52,808 nucleotides of DNA from an uncultured Helicobacteraceae bacterium (GCA_934668765.1 CAKUOH010000015.1:1-52808); one strand, 5' to 3'. Shown: positions 33,780 through 43,861, counted from the first letter of the stretch. Numbers and translations: made by a program. Notes: generated by a model not told the origin, from the sequence alone.

Positions 33780-36700
33780 CTAAATTTTGCCTAATTCCCT
33801 TTGAATCGCTATCGTGGCTTTTAGGATTTTGGCGACATTTAGGATATGCGTGAAGTCGGCTTGTGAAAGCGTGATTGCACCATTTTTATCATTAGCGCGG
33901 TATTTTAGCCATTTATCAAGCACTTTATAGCCGCCGATGGTGTAGTCCCACACTTCTTGGCTAATGCCGATAATCTCTAAATCCGCATTTAGAATAATCT
34001 TGTTTAGATTTGGCTCATATTTTGGCTTATCAAGTGTGAAATTTGGACTTGATTTATCCGCGCTTTCACGGAATTTTAAGTCGATTTCTTTATCTTGTGG
34101 AATCGTTTTTGATAAATGCAAATCGATGAGATTCTGCCCTAAATTTGCGTATTTTTCAAATTGTGATTCGCCTATATCAAAGTCGATTCGCGGGAAGCCG
34201 ATTTTTAGATACTCCAAATATTTTGCGCGATATGCGGGATTGTAGAGATTTGCGTAAATAAATGCCAAAATCTGCTCTGGGGTTTTATTTTTCAAAACTT
34301 TGTGCTTTGCGATAAATGCGCTAAATTCTTGCGTAAAATTTGGGGTTTTATCGCCTTGCAAAAATTCATCGGGGTAAGTATAAAGTGGCGCGATATAGGT
34401 TTGTCCGCCGTTGTAGTGAATATCCACAGGCTTATCGCTTATAATTGCATTACCATACGCATCTGATTCGCAATCTTTGGTAAAGCAAAGCCCTAGATTT
34501 TCTTTGTTTAAAAAATGCTTCATTGTTTCAAATCGTGGATAGGCGACAAATCCCTTTGTTTTGCCACTTGTAAAAGTATAACGCAAATCAAAAGGGCGAT
34601 AGGCGATTTTTTGGATTCCGTCATTCTGAGTGAGTGAAACGAGCGAAGAATCCAAATCATACGACATTTGATTGTTAGATTCGCGCCTTTTGGATACTTC
34701 GCTGCGCTCAGTATGACAAACTGCAATAACTTCTGCCTTTGCTTTATCGATTGTCCAATCACGCGAATCGTGAATATTATATTTTGTAGCAAGTTCATTT
34801 TTATCTAAATTTATAAAATCATTAAGCACATTTTGCATTTGCTCTTTTGTAAATTGAATGGCAATTTTGTCTTTTTCTGTTTTGATTCCACTATTAAAAA
34901 CTTCAAAAATCCCTTTTGATTCACCTAATGCTTTGTCCTTTGCTAACGCCCAAAAGTTTTCATACTCTGCGTTGCTAAAATCCTTTGGCACAAACCAAAA
35001 ATATGGCGAATCTAATTTAAGATTCTGCCATTTGATAGAATCTAGCCCATTTTGTGCTATGTCGTTTAAAAGGGCGAATTTATCCGCACGGCGCAAGATT
35101 TCGTTATCTTTGGTGGAGAAGTAGTGGATTTGGGCTAAATTATACCCACCCCCTTTATCCCCCTCCGCAAGGGAGGGGGAATTTTGGTATTTTACAAAAA
35201 TACTAATGCAAACGCCTACGCGAATATCAAAGACATTTTTGTCGTTTTTGTTTTCGCCACTATCGCCGTGCAAATTTAGGATATAGATTTCATCAAAGGT
35301 TTTTGCCAGCGATTGCCGCATTTTGCGATGAGTGCGCCCAAAAAGAAAAGAATTATTTGTAATAAAGCCCATAATGCCACTTTGTTGCTTTTGCTCTATT
35401 AGCTTCCATTGTGCGAATCGAATGAATTTTATATAGTCATCATCTAGGTTGATTTTGGTTTCTTTTAGCCCTTGTTTATAGCTTTGCAAAAGCTCTAAAA
35501 TCTCTGCGCCTTTGTTTTTGGACTTTACATTATATGGCGGATTGCCTAAAATCACTAGCAAATCCTCTTTGTGTTTTAGCTCTAATGACTTGTCGCGCTC
35601 ATTTTTTAGCGTGTCAAATGGGACTTGCAGGTGAATCTGTCGCCCTACATCTAAATCTAGCGTGTTGGTAAGATAGACTTGAAATTTTTGATGCGCGCTA
35701 AACTCGCTAAATCCCTTTGCGCGTAAAAGGGAGCTTAACTTCAAATGTGCCACGATATATGGGACGAAACTCATCTCAAAGCCATAAATATCCTTAAAAC
35801 ATTTATTGATAATGACATTTTTGGCGAAAACTTCGCTTTGATTGCTTAAAATAATATCAAAAACTGTGGCAAAGTCTAGGACTTTGACATTTTCATCAAT
35901 AAAATTTTTGTCAAAATGCTTACCCAAAAGCTCATCTATGCTACGCACAATCATATTCACAATAGGATCAGGTGTGTAGAAAACACCACCTTCTTTGCGC
36001 TTTTGCTCACCACGCAAATCATCGAACGCCTTTAAAAAATCCTCATACAAATAAATGCTAACTTCGCTAATCTCTTTTTGGAAGCTAGTTGCAATGCTTG
36101 GCTTGTCAATTAAAGCGATAGTTTTAATGATATTGCTTAGGGCATAAGTAATAGAATCAGGCAGATTTCGCGCTGGGAGCGAACTCTCAATAAACTCACG
36201 AAGCGTTACAAAATGTCTAGGCAATAGGGCTACAAACATTTCGGTAGGGATTTTGTCAATCTCGTAATTTTCACTCTCAATATGCGCTACAAATGCGCCA
36301 TATACGATACTTTGCGCTACAATATCGCAAAACTCAATCTCGCTAATATCCGCGCTCTCCAAATCCCTAAATGATTGATAGGATTTGCTAAAAGTGGCTT
36401 GAAACTCTTGTGTGTGGGAATTTGTGGTGTGAGACTCTAAATCTTGTGTGCTAAATGCGCTAAAAATCGCAGAACTTAAATAAAAACTCTGCGAACTTAA
36501 AACTTTGATAAGGTCATCTTTTTGGGCGATTTGCGCGCTTGTGTGAAAAAACTCGCCTAAAAGCTGGGCGATTCTAGTGCTAGATTCGATAAGGTGGGCT
36601 TTGGTAGGGGTAGAATCTTTGGTAAGCAAATTTTCTTCAAAGCCGTTTGGAAACAGCACCAAATCATCAATAATCTTGCCATAACTTAGCAAAATAAAGC

Positions 36701-36971
36701 GATTATAATCTGTTAAAATAATATTGTGGCAGACGGATAGATATTTTGCGATTTGTTTGCCACGCACAAGTGGGGATAAATCCGCGCCGAAATTTTTGCA
36801 CTCGATAAAGCCGACAAGCGATTCATAGCCCTGCGCCTTGCGAATCACCTTAAAATCAGGGCGGATACTGCCTTGCCCTTGTGTGGATTTTGGCTCGTGG
36901 ATAATGACAATCTTGCCTTGCTCACTATTTGGGTTTGGCGTGGTTTGCGTGGGTTTGAATGCGTTTAGCAA
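33780..36971 (-). CDS. type IIG restriction-modification protein, probably inactive
   Basis: A 1063-residue Eco57I-like fusion of nuclease, methyltransferase and target-recognition regions. The N-terminal PD-(D/E)xK site is visible (P38-D39 ... E57-C-K59). Motif IV N-P-P-Y is near residue 475. SAM-binding motif I appears deleted: after V-L-D-F-A-T the usual G-T-G-T-F is missing and V-F-D-I-I-L follows directly. The only in-frame start here is TTG 36971. A better start, ATG 37067 with GGGAG upstream, is in the same frame but is followed by TAA at codon 4 (37058-37056), and the codons between (L-L-N-Y-H-A-T-L-Q-S-L) look like lost protein. Two repeat elements are translated within it. It looks like a decaying restriction gene. 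Confidence 0.85.
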   Translation of the reverse strand: MLNAFKPTQTTPNPNSEQGKIVIIHEPKSTQGQGSIRPDFKVIRKAQGYESLVGFIECKNFGADLSPLVRGKQIAKYLSVCHNIILTDYNRFILLSYGKIIDDLVLFPNGFEENLLTKDSTPTKAHLIESSTRIAQLLGEFFHTSAQIAQKDDLIKVLSSQSFYLSSAIFSAFSTQDLESHTTNSHTQEFQATFSKSYQSFRDLESADISEIEFCDIVAQSIVYGAFVAHIESENYEIDKIPTEMFVALLPRHFVTLREFIESSLPARNLPDSITYALSNIIKTIALIDKPSIATSFQKEISEVSIYLYEDFLKAFDDLRGEQKRKEGGVFYTPDPIVNMIVRSIDELLGKHFDKNFIDENVKVLDFATVFDIILSNQSEVFAKNVIINKCFKDIYGFEMSFVPYIVAHLKLSSLLRAKGFSEFSAHQKFQVYLTNTLDLDVGRQIHLQVPFDTLKNERDKSLELKHKEDLLVILGNPPYNVKSKNKGAEILELLQSYKQGLKETKINLDDDYIKFIRFAQWKLIEQKQQSGIMGFITNNSFLFGRTHRKMRQSLAKTFDEIYILNLHGDSGENKNDKNVFDIRVGVCISIFVKYQNSPSLAEGDKGGGYNLAQIHYFSTKDNEILRRADKFALLNDIAQNGLDSIKWQNLKLDSPYFWFVPKDFSNAEYENFWALAKDKALGESKGIFEVFNSGIKTEKDKIAIQFTKEQMQNVLNDFINLDKNELATKYNIHDSRDWTIDKAKAEVIAVCHTERSEVSKRRESNNQMSYDLDSSLVSLTQNDGIQKIAYRPFDLRYTFTSGKTKGFVAYPRFETMKHFLNKENLGLCFTKDCESDAYGNAIISDKPVDIHYNGGQTYIAPLYTYPDEFLQGDKTPNFTQEFSAFIAKHKVLKNKTPEQILAFIYANLYNPAYRAKYLEYLKIGFPRIDFDIGESQFEKYANLGQNLIDLHLSKTIPQDKEIDLKFRESADKSSPNFTLDKPKYEPNLNKIILNADLEIIGISQEVWDYTIGGYKVLDKWLKYRANDKNGAITLSQADFTHILNVAKILKATIAIQRELGKI
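34620..34720. repeat. palindromic element translated within the restriction gene
   Basis: The ends, TCATTCTGAG...GAGCGAAGAATCC (34621-34653) and TGGATACTTCGCTGCGCTCA (34691-34710, continuing to 34720), are imperfect inverted repeats around about 40 bases. In the gene frame they read C-H-T-E-R-S-E-V-S-K and D-S-S-L-V-S-L-T-Q-N-D. The reading frame passes through the whole element uninterrupted. Confidence 0.75.
35143..35187. repeat. CCCCCTCCGCAAGGGAGGGGG palindrome within the restriction gene
   Basis: One element reads TACCCACCCCC, then CCCCCTCCGCAAGGGAGGGG, then AATTTT. In frame it encodes N-S-P-S-L-A-E-G-D-K-G-G-G-Y at about residues 596-610. It is the same family as the ispDF insertion and the array at 51295-51530. 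Confidence 0.8.
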
Positions 36972-37082
36972 GTTTTCAAACGCCGTGCGGAATGAATGCT
37001 CATTTGCATCGCCACGATTTATAAGGCTTTGAAGTGTGGCGTGATAGTTTAGAAGTTATGTTTGCATATTTGTGCTCCCATT

Positions 37083-37721
37083 TTATGAATCGCAGTTAGA
37101 TTCGCTCATACAGCATTCAAAGATGAATTTATGCTCTTTTGGGAGCGATTCAAAAATCGCATTTGCTAGATTGCGAATCTCCCATAGCGCACTTTTTGCG
37201 CTTCGCAATGCCAAAAAATTCTGCAAACTCCGCGCATTCACACTCCAAGAAAGCTCTGTTTTGTAGCACTCGGGCATTGCGTATTTGGCAATGTCATTTG
37301 CCTTGCCACTTGCCACCACAACGCGCAGATTTTCTAGTGCGTTTAAAAGCGCGGAATCCACTTCATTATCGCCCGTTTTGACTATGAATCTATCCGCACG
37401 GGCGAGATTTGTAGGATTCACAGGCAAAAACGAATCTTCATTTTTTAGCTCTTTTAGCGTGTAGCGCGATGATTTGACGCTATAAGATGCTAGGCGATGG
37501 CGCGCCAACTCTTGCAGACAAGCGCGTGAAATGCCTTTAATGTAGAAATTATAATAGAGATGTTCTAGCGTGGAGCTATGCTTAAATTTATTGCCCACGC
37601 GCTCAATTAGTGCAATGTCCTTTTCGCCACCGCAATCGCCCTTATCAAAGCTCTGCCAACAGGTGCGAATCGCATTGCTACAAATATTTAATGGCGTAAA
37701 ATGCAAAAGTGTGATTTCCAT
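37083..37721 (-). CDS. thyX: flavin-dependent thymidylate synthase
   Basis: A 212-residue ThyX that makes dTMP from dUMP using FAD and methylenetetrahydrofolate. The ThyX motif R-H-R-x7-S is present as R-H-R-L-A-S-Y-S-V-K-S (74-84), followed by S-R-Y-T. H. pylori also relies on ThyX. It ends just upstream of the damaged restriction gene and follows ftsW by 9 bases on the same strand. Confidence 0.95.
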   Translation of the reverse strand: MEITLLHFTPLNICSNAIRTCWQSFDKGDCGGEKDIALIERVGNKFKHSSTLEHLYYNFYIKGISRACLQELARHRLASYSVKSSRYTLKELKNEDSFLPVNPTNLARADRFIVKTGDNEVDSALLNALENLRVVVASGKANDIAKYAMPECYKTELSWSVNARSLQNFLALRSAKSALWEIRNLANAIFESLPKEHKFIFECCMSESNCDS

Positions 37722-37730
37722 AAAAATCCT

Positions 37731-38897
37731 TTAATTTTGTTGCGTAGATGATTTGCTAATAGATAGCACCATTCCTAGCGCAATACAGCTTGAAACAATC
37801 GCGCTTCCGCCATAGCTCAAAAACGGCACGGCGATGCCTTTTATAGGGATTATGCCCGTTACGCCAAATGCGTTTATAAGAAATGCAAAGCCAAAGCTAA
37901 CGCACACGCCTATGCAAAAAAGCGCGTAAATGTGATTTTCTGTGCGATTTGCGATGCGTAAGATGCGATGCAAAATTAGTGCGAAAATTACCACAAATGT
38001 TAAAAGTCCCAAAAGCCCAAGTTCTTCGCAAAGCCCAGCCAAAACTATATCCGTATGCACTTCGCTTAAAAATCCTAGCTTGATTGTGCCATCGCCGATT
38101 CCTTTGCCAAAAAATCCGCCACTGCTTATAGCAGAGAGTGAATAATAGATTTGGTAAGGTTCAGGCAAACTCTCTATGCGGATATTTTCAGCGATATTTT
38201 GCGGTAAAAATGAAAGCACATAATCTTGCACACTGCTCCACCACGCCTTTACACGCGCTATGCGGTTTGCACTTGTGATGACTGCTAGGCTAAAAAGTAG
38301 CGTAACGCTTATGACTATCACACCAAAGAGCTTAAAGCTTCCACCTGCAAAGAGTAGCATTACCCCAAAAATCACAGCCATAAGAATCGTCTGCCCCAAA
38401 TCATTTTGCATAACAGCGACAAAAGATATAACAAATCCAAATAGCACGATTACATAAGGCAAAAGTGTGGCGATTTCGCTTAGCAAACTCTCTCTTTGTT
38501 GACCTACAAATCGCCTTGAAAAGCTCCACGCCAAAAATGTGATAAAGCCGATTTTGAAATATTCGCTAGGGGCAAGTGAAAAGCCAAAAAGGCGAATCCA
38601 CCGCTTCGCTCCACCCGCACTTGTCGCAAGGCTATCTGGCAAAAACTGCATAGTGATTAGCAAAAGTGCAGACGCAAAAAGGACAAAAAATCCAAGCTGT
38701 GTGATTAGCTTATCTGCGGGGATTTGTGAAAATATCCACATTATCAAAATGCCAAATCCAACGGCGATAGATTGTCGGATAAAGAAATGAAACTCGCCAT
38801 AATCATAATAATCTACCGCATAAACGCCCAGCGAATAGGACAGGATAACACTAAAACTTAATAAAAAAGAAACAAGATAAAATAACTTCCTATCCAT
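37731..38897 (-). CDS. ftsW: FtsW/RodA/SpoVE-family glycosyltransferase, probable FtsW
   Basis: A 388-residue SEDS protein with about ten membrane helices that polymerises lipid II into glycan strands. Conserved stretches include K-I-G-F-I-T-F-L-A-W, Q-N-D-L-G-Q-T, G-G-F-F-G-K-G-I-G-D-G and F-L-S-Y-G-G-S-A-I-V, the family signature near the end. FtsW is favoured over RodA by S-E-V-H-T-D-I-V-L-A-G-L-C-E-E-L-G-L-L-G. It acts with a class B PBP at the septum. The 83-base gap to glyQ is AT-rich. Confidence 0.9.
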   Translation of the reverse strand: MDRKLFYLVSFLLSFSVILSYSLGVYAVDYYDYGEFHFFIRQSIAVGFGILIMWIFSQIPADKLITQLGFFVLFASALLLITMQFLPDSLATSAGGAKRWIRLFGFSLAPSEYFKIGFITFLAWSFSRRFVGQQRESLLSEIATLLPYVIVLFGFVISFVAVMQNDLGQTILMAVIFGVMLLFAGGSFKLFGVIVISVTLLFSLAVITSANRIARVKAWWSSVQDYVLSFLPQNIAENIRIESLPEPYQIYYSLSAISSGGFFGKGIGDGTIKLGFLSEVHTDIVLAGLCEELGLLGLLTFVVIFALILHRILRIANRTENHIYALFCIGVCVSFGFAFLINAFGVTGIIPIKGIAVPFLSYGGSAIVSSCIALGMVLSISKSSTQQN

Positions 38898-38980
38898 TAT
38901 GTAACCTAACGAAACTTAATCAAAAATGCGTATTTTACTATAAAAAAATTATTTTTTTAAAATTATGCACGAAATTCGCC

Positions 38981-39835
38981 CTAACTCTGCCCTTTATACA
39001 TAACCGCGCATTCTTTGGCGATTTCGCGAATCTGCAAAATATAATCCTGCCTTTGCGTTACGCTAATTGCGCCTCTAGCGTCTAGCACATTAAAAAAATG
39101 AGAACACATCATCGTGCAATCATACGCAGGGAGTGGGAGATTCGCACTTAAAGCTGACTTTGCCTCCGCCTTAAACTTATCAAAAAGCAAAAATAGCATA
39201 TTTGTATCCGCCACCTCAAAATGATACTTTGAAAACTCATACTCACCGCGTTTATGCACATCTGCATAAGAGACGATTTTGCTATTATTTTCGCTAAAAA
39301 CTATGTCAAAAACGCTATTTTTATTTTGGATATACATTGCAAGTCGCTCCACGCCATAAGTGATTTCAATAGGCGTGGGGTGGCATTCTAGCCCACCTAC
39401 TTGCTGAAAATATGTAAATTGCGTGATTTCCATACCATCTAGCCACACTTCCCAGCCAAGCCCCCACGCGCCAAGTGTGGGCGATTCCCAATTATCCTCG
39501 ATGAATCGAATGTCGTGCGCTTTTGTGTCGATTCCTAACATTTCTAAACTTCGCAGATAAATTTCTTGTATATTTTGGGGGCTAGGTTTGATTAGCACTT
39601 GGAATTGATAGTAGCTACCTAATCGATTTGGGTTTTCCCCATATCGCCCATCTGTGGGGCGGCGCGAAGGCGCGACATAAGCCACTGCCCAATCGCCAGA
39701 ATCTAGTGAGCGCAAAAGTGTCGCAGGGTGGAATGTCCCAGCCCCAGCAGGTATATCATAGGGTTGCAGTAGCAAACAGCCCTCATTTTTCCAAAAATCT
39801 TGTAATTTTAATAGCATATCACTAAAACTAATCAT
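38981..39835 (-). CDS. glyQ: glycyl-tRNA synthetase alpha subunit
   Basis: A 284-residue alpha chain of the bacterial alpha2-beta2 GlyRS, which binds glycine and ATP and activates the amino acid. Typical stretches are [35 protein letters not shown] and [18 protein letters not shown]. Its ATG overlaps the stop of the upstream membrane protein gene (ATGA). glyS is not in the window. Confidence 0.97.
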   Translation of the reverse strand: MISFSDMLLKLQDFWKNEGCLLLQPYDIPAGAGTFHPATLLRSLDSGDWAVAYVAPSRRPTDGRYGENPNRLGSYYQFQVLIKPSPQNIQEIYLRSLEMLGIDTKAHDIRFIEDNWESPTLGAWGLGWEVWLDGMEITQFTYFQQVGGLECHPTPIEITYGVERLAMYIQNKNSVFDIVFSENNSKIVSYADVHKRGEYEFSKYHFEVADTNMLFLLFDKFKAEAKSALSANLPLPAYDCTMMCSHFFNVLDARGAISVTQRQDYILQIREIAKECAVMYKGQS

Positions 39836-41676
39836 TTTCTAACTCCCTTTTGATTTTTTCTTTGATTTGCATTTGTTTGATTTACACTCTCTTTTGGCAC
39901 AAAAATGCTACAATCGCCCTTGCCTAACACTTTTAACACTTCATAGCCACTAACTTTGTCCGTAATATCCAAAAATTTACCGCTAGTGTCATATCTATCC
40001 TTGCAACCCAAAATGATGGGCTTATTTTTATCAACAAAAGCGCGGAATTTTTCATTTATATCAGGCATAAACTTCGCCCTATCATAGAGCTGATAATAAT
40101 ATGGAAATTTATGCGCTAGTGCGACATTTTTCACGCCAAAAAGCAAGGGCAAATTTGAAGCGATTGATTCTAACTCGCCATCAAAGATGATTTGCGCATT
40201 TGGGTGCAAACTCTCATAATCGCGCAATTTTTGAAGCGAATCTAGCTTATCATCAGCATAAGCATTTTTTAAAATTAGATTCGCATAAGGCGTATTGCTA
40301 GGCATTCGTGTGTAGTTTTGCTTTGTGCGCAAAAATGTATTGTAATAATTCCACAAAAACGCATTTTCATATTGACGCAATTTTAGATTATGAATCGCCA
40401 AAAAAATCACAGCTACTAAAAGAATCGAAGCGATTTTTGCCTTTTTGTTGTAGCAGGTTAGATAAAGTGCGTCAATAAAAAGCCAAATTCCCACCATACA
40501 CTGCACTTTCATTCGTGCGTCCTCTTGGATAGGATAATTAAAAATGATTGTAGATAGCGTCAAAAGTGCGGCGATAAATTTGATAGTGTCCTCATTTAAA
40601 ATCGCCTCTTTGCTAAAATATAAAATAAGCGGGCGAAACGCATAATACACGCAAGGGATTAGCACAATTAGCCAATAGCGCATATTTTGCATAATCCTGC
40701 CGTGCCAAGTATCATCATTGCTTGTATAGTTAAAAATAGTCGCAAGCATTATATTAAAGTCCGCAGGATAGCCCTGCTGTGGTTGCGCCATAGCCACTAA
40801 TGGCATAAGCGATGAGTATAAAATCTCTAGCCCTTCGATTCCATTTCGCGCAAAAACAAAGAACAAAAACGCCACATTAAAGCACAAAAACGAGCCTATC
40901 ACAAGCCGTAGAATCTCTTTATAGATTCGCTGCGAAATGGCATTTGTGTGATATAAAATAATAGGCATTATAAAAAATACTGATAGCGTTACAAGCCCCT
41001 GCTGACGCAAATACGGAAAGCAAAAGCACACAAATCCAAGTGCGATTAACCGCCACGACTTTTTATCCTTAATATATGCGCATAGCAGGTAGATTCCCAC
41101 TGCTACAAAAACCATAAAGATATGATTAAACCACGGCTGGTCATTGCCCTGAAAGCTAATTAGTATCGTAAGAATCGCAAATTTCGCCCAAAGATTTGGC
41201 AAAACTAATCGCGCCGTTTTATAAATAAAAATAAACGCCACAAAAATCCCTAAACCACCGACAATCACAGCAAGTGTGATTTGACTAATACCAAAAATAT
41301 TTAAAAAAATCCCAACTACAATGGGGATAAAAACCGAGTGTGGCGAGTAAAAGTCGATTCCACTTAAATGCCCATTTGCCACCATTCCAGCCAAAAATGT
41401 AAAAAACGCCAAATGATGGTCGTGGTGCTGTCCTATGCCATCATCATATTTCATCCACTGCCCAGAAGCAAATGAGCTAATAAGTAGCATAAATGCCACA
41501 AATCCCCAAAATGCGATTTCTAGCACAAAATACAACGAATCTTTGGCAATCTGTGCTTTGCTATTTGTCTTAAAATATTGCTGCCATAAATGCGATAAAT
41601 CCCATAGATACGATAAAAAGGCATTATAAAACTGCATAAAAAATTGCTTTAATGATTTAGAAAAATCTTTTGCCAT
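39832..41676 (-). CDS. large polytopic membrane protein, possible GT-C glycosyltransferase
   Basis: A 614-residue protein with roughly ten to twelve membrane helices between about residues 40 and 450 and a soluble C-terminal domain (about 450-600). The first external loop has [12 protein letters not shown], an acidic and histidine-rich pattern like the catalytic loop of GT-C glycosyltransferases that use polyprenyl-phosphate donors. This assignment is inferred from topology and that loop, not from a recognised family. The gene has no close upstream neighbour and overlaps glyQ by 4 bases. Confidence 0.75.
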   Translation of the reverse strand: MAKDFSKSLKQFFMQFYNAFLSYLWDLSHLWQQYFKTNSKAQIAKDSLYFVLEIAFWGFVAFMLLISSFASGQWMKYDDGIGQHHDHHLAFFTFLAGMVANGHLSGIDFYSPHSVFIPIVVGIFLNIFGISQITLAVIVGGLGIFVAFIFIYKTARLVLPNLWAKFAILTILISFQGNDQPWFNHIFMVFVAVGIYLLCAYIKDKKSWRLIALGFVCFCFPYLRQQGLVTLSVFFIMPIILYHTNAISQRIYKEILRLVIGSFLCFNVAFLFFVFARNGIEGLEILYSSLMPLVAMAQPQQGYPADFNIMLATIFNYTSNDDTWHGRIMQNMRYWLIVLIPCVYYAFRPLILYFSKEAILNEDTIKFIAALLTLSTIIFNYPIQEDARMKVQCMVGIWLFIDALYLTCYNKKAKIASILLVAVIFLAIHNLKLRQYENAFLWNYYNTFLRTKQNYTRMPSNTPYANLILKNAYADDKLDSLQKLRDYESLHPNAQIIFDGELESIASNLPLLFGVKNVALAHKFPYYYQLYDRAKFMPDINEKFRAFVDKNKPIILGCKDRYDTSGKFLDITDKVSGYEVLKVLGKGDCSIFVPKESVNQTNANQRKNQKGVRK

Positions 41677-41798
41677 TGAACCCTACTTTTTGATTGCTCT
41701 ATTGAAATTTGTTTAAAAATCGTTACAAAAATCGCAATTCTAGCACATCATAAGTTTAAGAGTGCTTAAAAATAACGCATTAAGGCGCGAAATTTTGC

Positions 41799-41804
41799 TA
41801 TACT
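41799..41804 (+). promoter_or_regulatory. extended -10 box of the carbonic anhydrase-like gene
   Basis: TGCTATACT (41796-41804) is an extended -10 element, 42 bases upstream of ATG 41847. AAAGGA (41834-41839) is the ribosome site and fixes ATG 41847 as start in preference to the TTG at 41841. Confidence 0.6.
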
Positions 41805-41846
41805 TTTGCAAATTTTCATTTTAATTCAACAATAAAGGATTTGAAT

Positions 41847-42371
41847 ATGATTTTAGAGTTTGAGGGTAAAAAACCGCAGATTCACCATAGTGTGCGGATT
41901 TTTGATAATGTCAGCATTATCGGCGATGTGAGCATTGATGAAGATTCAAGTGTGTGGTTTGGGAGCGTGATTCGCGGGGATTTAAACGCTATCAAAATCG
42001 GCAAACGCACTAATATACAGGATTTGGTGATTATCCACACGCTCCAGCAGGGCGATGGCACATTTCCAAACGGACTACCTACGATTGTGGGCGATGATTG
42101 CACAATTGGACATAGAGTTACACTGCATGCGTGTAAAATCGGCAATCACTGCCTTATCGGTATGGGTTCGGTGGTGCTTGATAACGCTATTGTGGGCGAT
42201 GATTGCTTTATCACGGCAGGAAGTGTGCTACTAAAAAACAAAAAATACCCGCCAATGTCGCTTATCTCAGGCAATCCCGCCAAAATCGTCCGCCCCTTGC
42301 AACCCAAAGAAATTGAGGCAATTAAAAAAGAAGCGCAATTTTATTTGGAGCTAAAAGGGCGATATGTGTGA
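41847..42371 (+). CDS. gamma carbonic anhydrase-family hexapeptide protein
   Basis: A 174-residue left-handed beta-helix protein with hexapeptide repeats (I-G-D-V-S-I, I-K-I-G-K-R, I-G-H-R-V-T-L-H). Candidate zinc ligands are the His in V-I-I-H-T and the two in I-G-H-R-V-T-L-H, the arrangement of gamma-class carbonic anhydrases and YrdA/PaaY-like relatives. Most YrdA-type proteins have weak or no proven carbonic anhydrase activity, so the exact reaction is open. It is a single-gene unit with its own promoter. Confidence 0.88.
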   Translation: MILEFEGKKPQIHHSVRIFDNVSIIGDVSIDEDSSVWFGSVIRGDLNAIKIGKRTNIQDLVIIHTLQQGDGTFPNGLPTIVGDDCTIGHRVTLHACKIGNHCLIGMGSVVLDNAIVGDDCFITAGSVLLKNKKYPPMSLISGNPAKIVRPLQPKEIEAIKKEAQFYLELKGRYV

Positions 42372-42435
42372 ATTTTTGTAGCGTTTGGGGCTAATCTGTT
42401 GGAATTTGACGAATCTCGTAGATTTGCCATAGATT

Positions 42436-42525
42436 CGTTATTGCGAGATTTTAGCAACACCGAATCGTGGCAATCTATTTTTTTGGACTGCTTCGGCGAA
42501 TCTTGCGATTCGCCCTCGCAATAAC
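42436..42525. repeat. dispersed repeat with inverted ends
   Basis: Between the carbonic anhydrase-like gene and the accessory cluster, CGTTATTGCGAG (42436) and its near-complement CTCGCAATAAC (ending 42525) flank GGCAATCTATTT and ACTGCTTCGGCG. It belongs to the same family as the 26752-26933 element but is shorter. No gene lies in 42372-42593. Confidence 0.65.
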
Positions 42526-42593
42526 TAAGCGTAAGGTAGATTCGCCAAAGTAATGGCGAATCTATAAAGCGATTCGCGTGGTATTTTGGCTAT

Positions 42594-43107
42594 TTATCTA
42601 TAAAATAATCCACCTAACCATTCAAATTCAATGCTATTGTCAGCTTTGAGTTTTGCGCAATATTTTACGATGTTGTATGTTATTGTTGCTTTATGGATAG
42701 AATTTATAGTTTCTAACCCCACCTCGCAAACGATTTCTCTGTTAGCCTCATCACTTGATTTAGTCCGCACATTTATGATATTGTATTTAAGGCTATTTAC
42801 AAGTTCTTCTGCATTTGTTACATTGATACCAGCTTGTCGTATAGTATTCTTGCATTTTAACAAATAACTCTACATCTTGAACAAAAACATCTACCAAGAA
42901 ATTCTTATCTATTTTTACAATATGCTTTAGCAAATCCTTATTATCACATCGTAGTATATTTTGCGCAGATTGAGATGATTGAGTGGGTTTAGCAGGTTGT
43001 GTTTGCTTTGATTGTGTGGTTTGTGTTTGTGTAATTTTACTAGATTGCGTCAAATTAGTAATTTTACTTTTAATTTCATCAAAACTTATGACATAGCTAT
43101 TCATCAA
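42594..43107 (-). pseudogene. small protein of unknown function, frameshifted
   Basis: Two minus-strand frames join into one protein of about 171 residues. The first (from TTG/ATG 43107) has a Q/T/S-rich low-complexity stretch (about 20-50) and then D-V-E-L-F-V-K-M-Q-E. Skipping one base near 42846 continues T-I-R-Q-A-G-I-N-V-T-N-A-E-E-L-V-N-S to 42594. The codons just upstream (W-T-S-L-I-A-V-F-V-V-A-Y-L) would form a membrane helix but have no standard start; ATT is the only candidate, or a frameshift also affects the 5' end. No family is recognised. It is the last gene of the leftward cluster that begins at 45703. Confidence 0.55.
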
Positions 43108-43156
43108 ATATGCGACAACAAATACCGCTATAAGCGAAGTCCAAAAGAGCGCAATG

Positions 43157-43861
43157 TTATTGTTTGTTATTAAATTCAGCTTTATCTTTATTGTTTTCCT
43201 TTTGTATTGTTACAGCAAGAATATTTTTTTTATGTGCCCAATTAGCTAAATCCTCGCCCCAAAATTTCCTAATATTAGCTTGTTCTCTGTGTCGCAGTAT
43301 TGCAATGGCAACACATACAAAAACAATCAATACCACAACTACTTTAACAAACATTCCATACCCGCTACAAAAAAGAAAAATGAAACTTATCGCAAATGCT
43401 ATTGAAAAGCATTTTAGTCTCATAGCTAAGCAAAAGCGACTAGCCATTTTATGAAGCGATTTAATTGCCCATTTTATATAGTTATCAGACACTATCTTTG
43501 ATTTGATACTATTTTGGATTTGACTTACCCTGTCATCAATTTTTTTATATCTTTCATTATTTACTTTTGAATCAGCTTCTATAATGTCCTTATTTACTTG
43601 CGATTCCATAAAGTTTGCCACAGCGACTTGACTTTTTGCAAGAATCTTTGTGTTAAAAAATGATGATTCTTTTGCCAATCTTGCCAAAATTTTCACATCG
43701 TTTGCCAAAATTGTCGGCACAATATCATCGTGCCACTTTTCTATCTGCAAATTTTTACCATAAATTGTATAGTCAAACTGCTTGTCGTTAAAAGTTAGAT
43801 GAAATGTAGCAAATGGCACTTGTATCTTATAGTTTTCAATTACTTTTTTTTGCACCATCAT
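43157..43861 (-). CDS. membrane protein of the zinc-array cluster
   Basis: A 234-residue protein of unknown function. Residues 1-140 are soluble and helical, followed by two close membrane helices (about 147-164 and 168-186) and a basic cytoplasmic tail with H-R-E-Q-A-N-I-R-K-F. The ATG at 43861 overlaps the zinc-array gene by 26 bases and has AAAGG upstream, which implies coupled translation. The soluble part contains F-H-L-T-F-N-D-K-Q and S-Q-V-A-V-A-N-F, with no known motif. Confidence 0.7.
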   Translation of the reverse strand: MMVQKKVIENYKIQVPFATFHLTFNDKQFDYTIYGKNLQIEKWHDDIVPTILANDVKILARLAKESSFFNTKILAKSQVAVANFMESQVNKDIIEADSKVNNERYKKIDDRVSQIQNSIKSKIVSDNYIKWAIKSLHKMASRFCLAMRLKCFSIAFAISFIFLFCSGYGMFVKVVVVLIVFVCVAIAILRHREQANIRKFWGEDLANWAHKKNILAVTIQKENNKDKAEFNNKQ

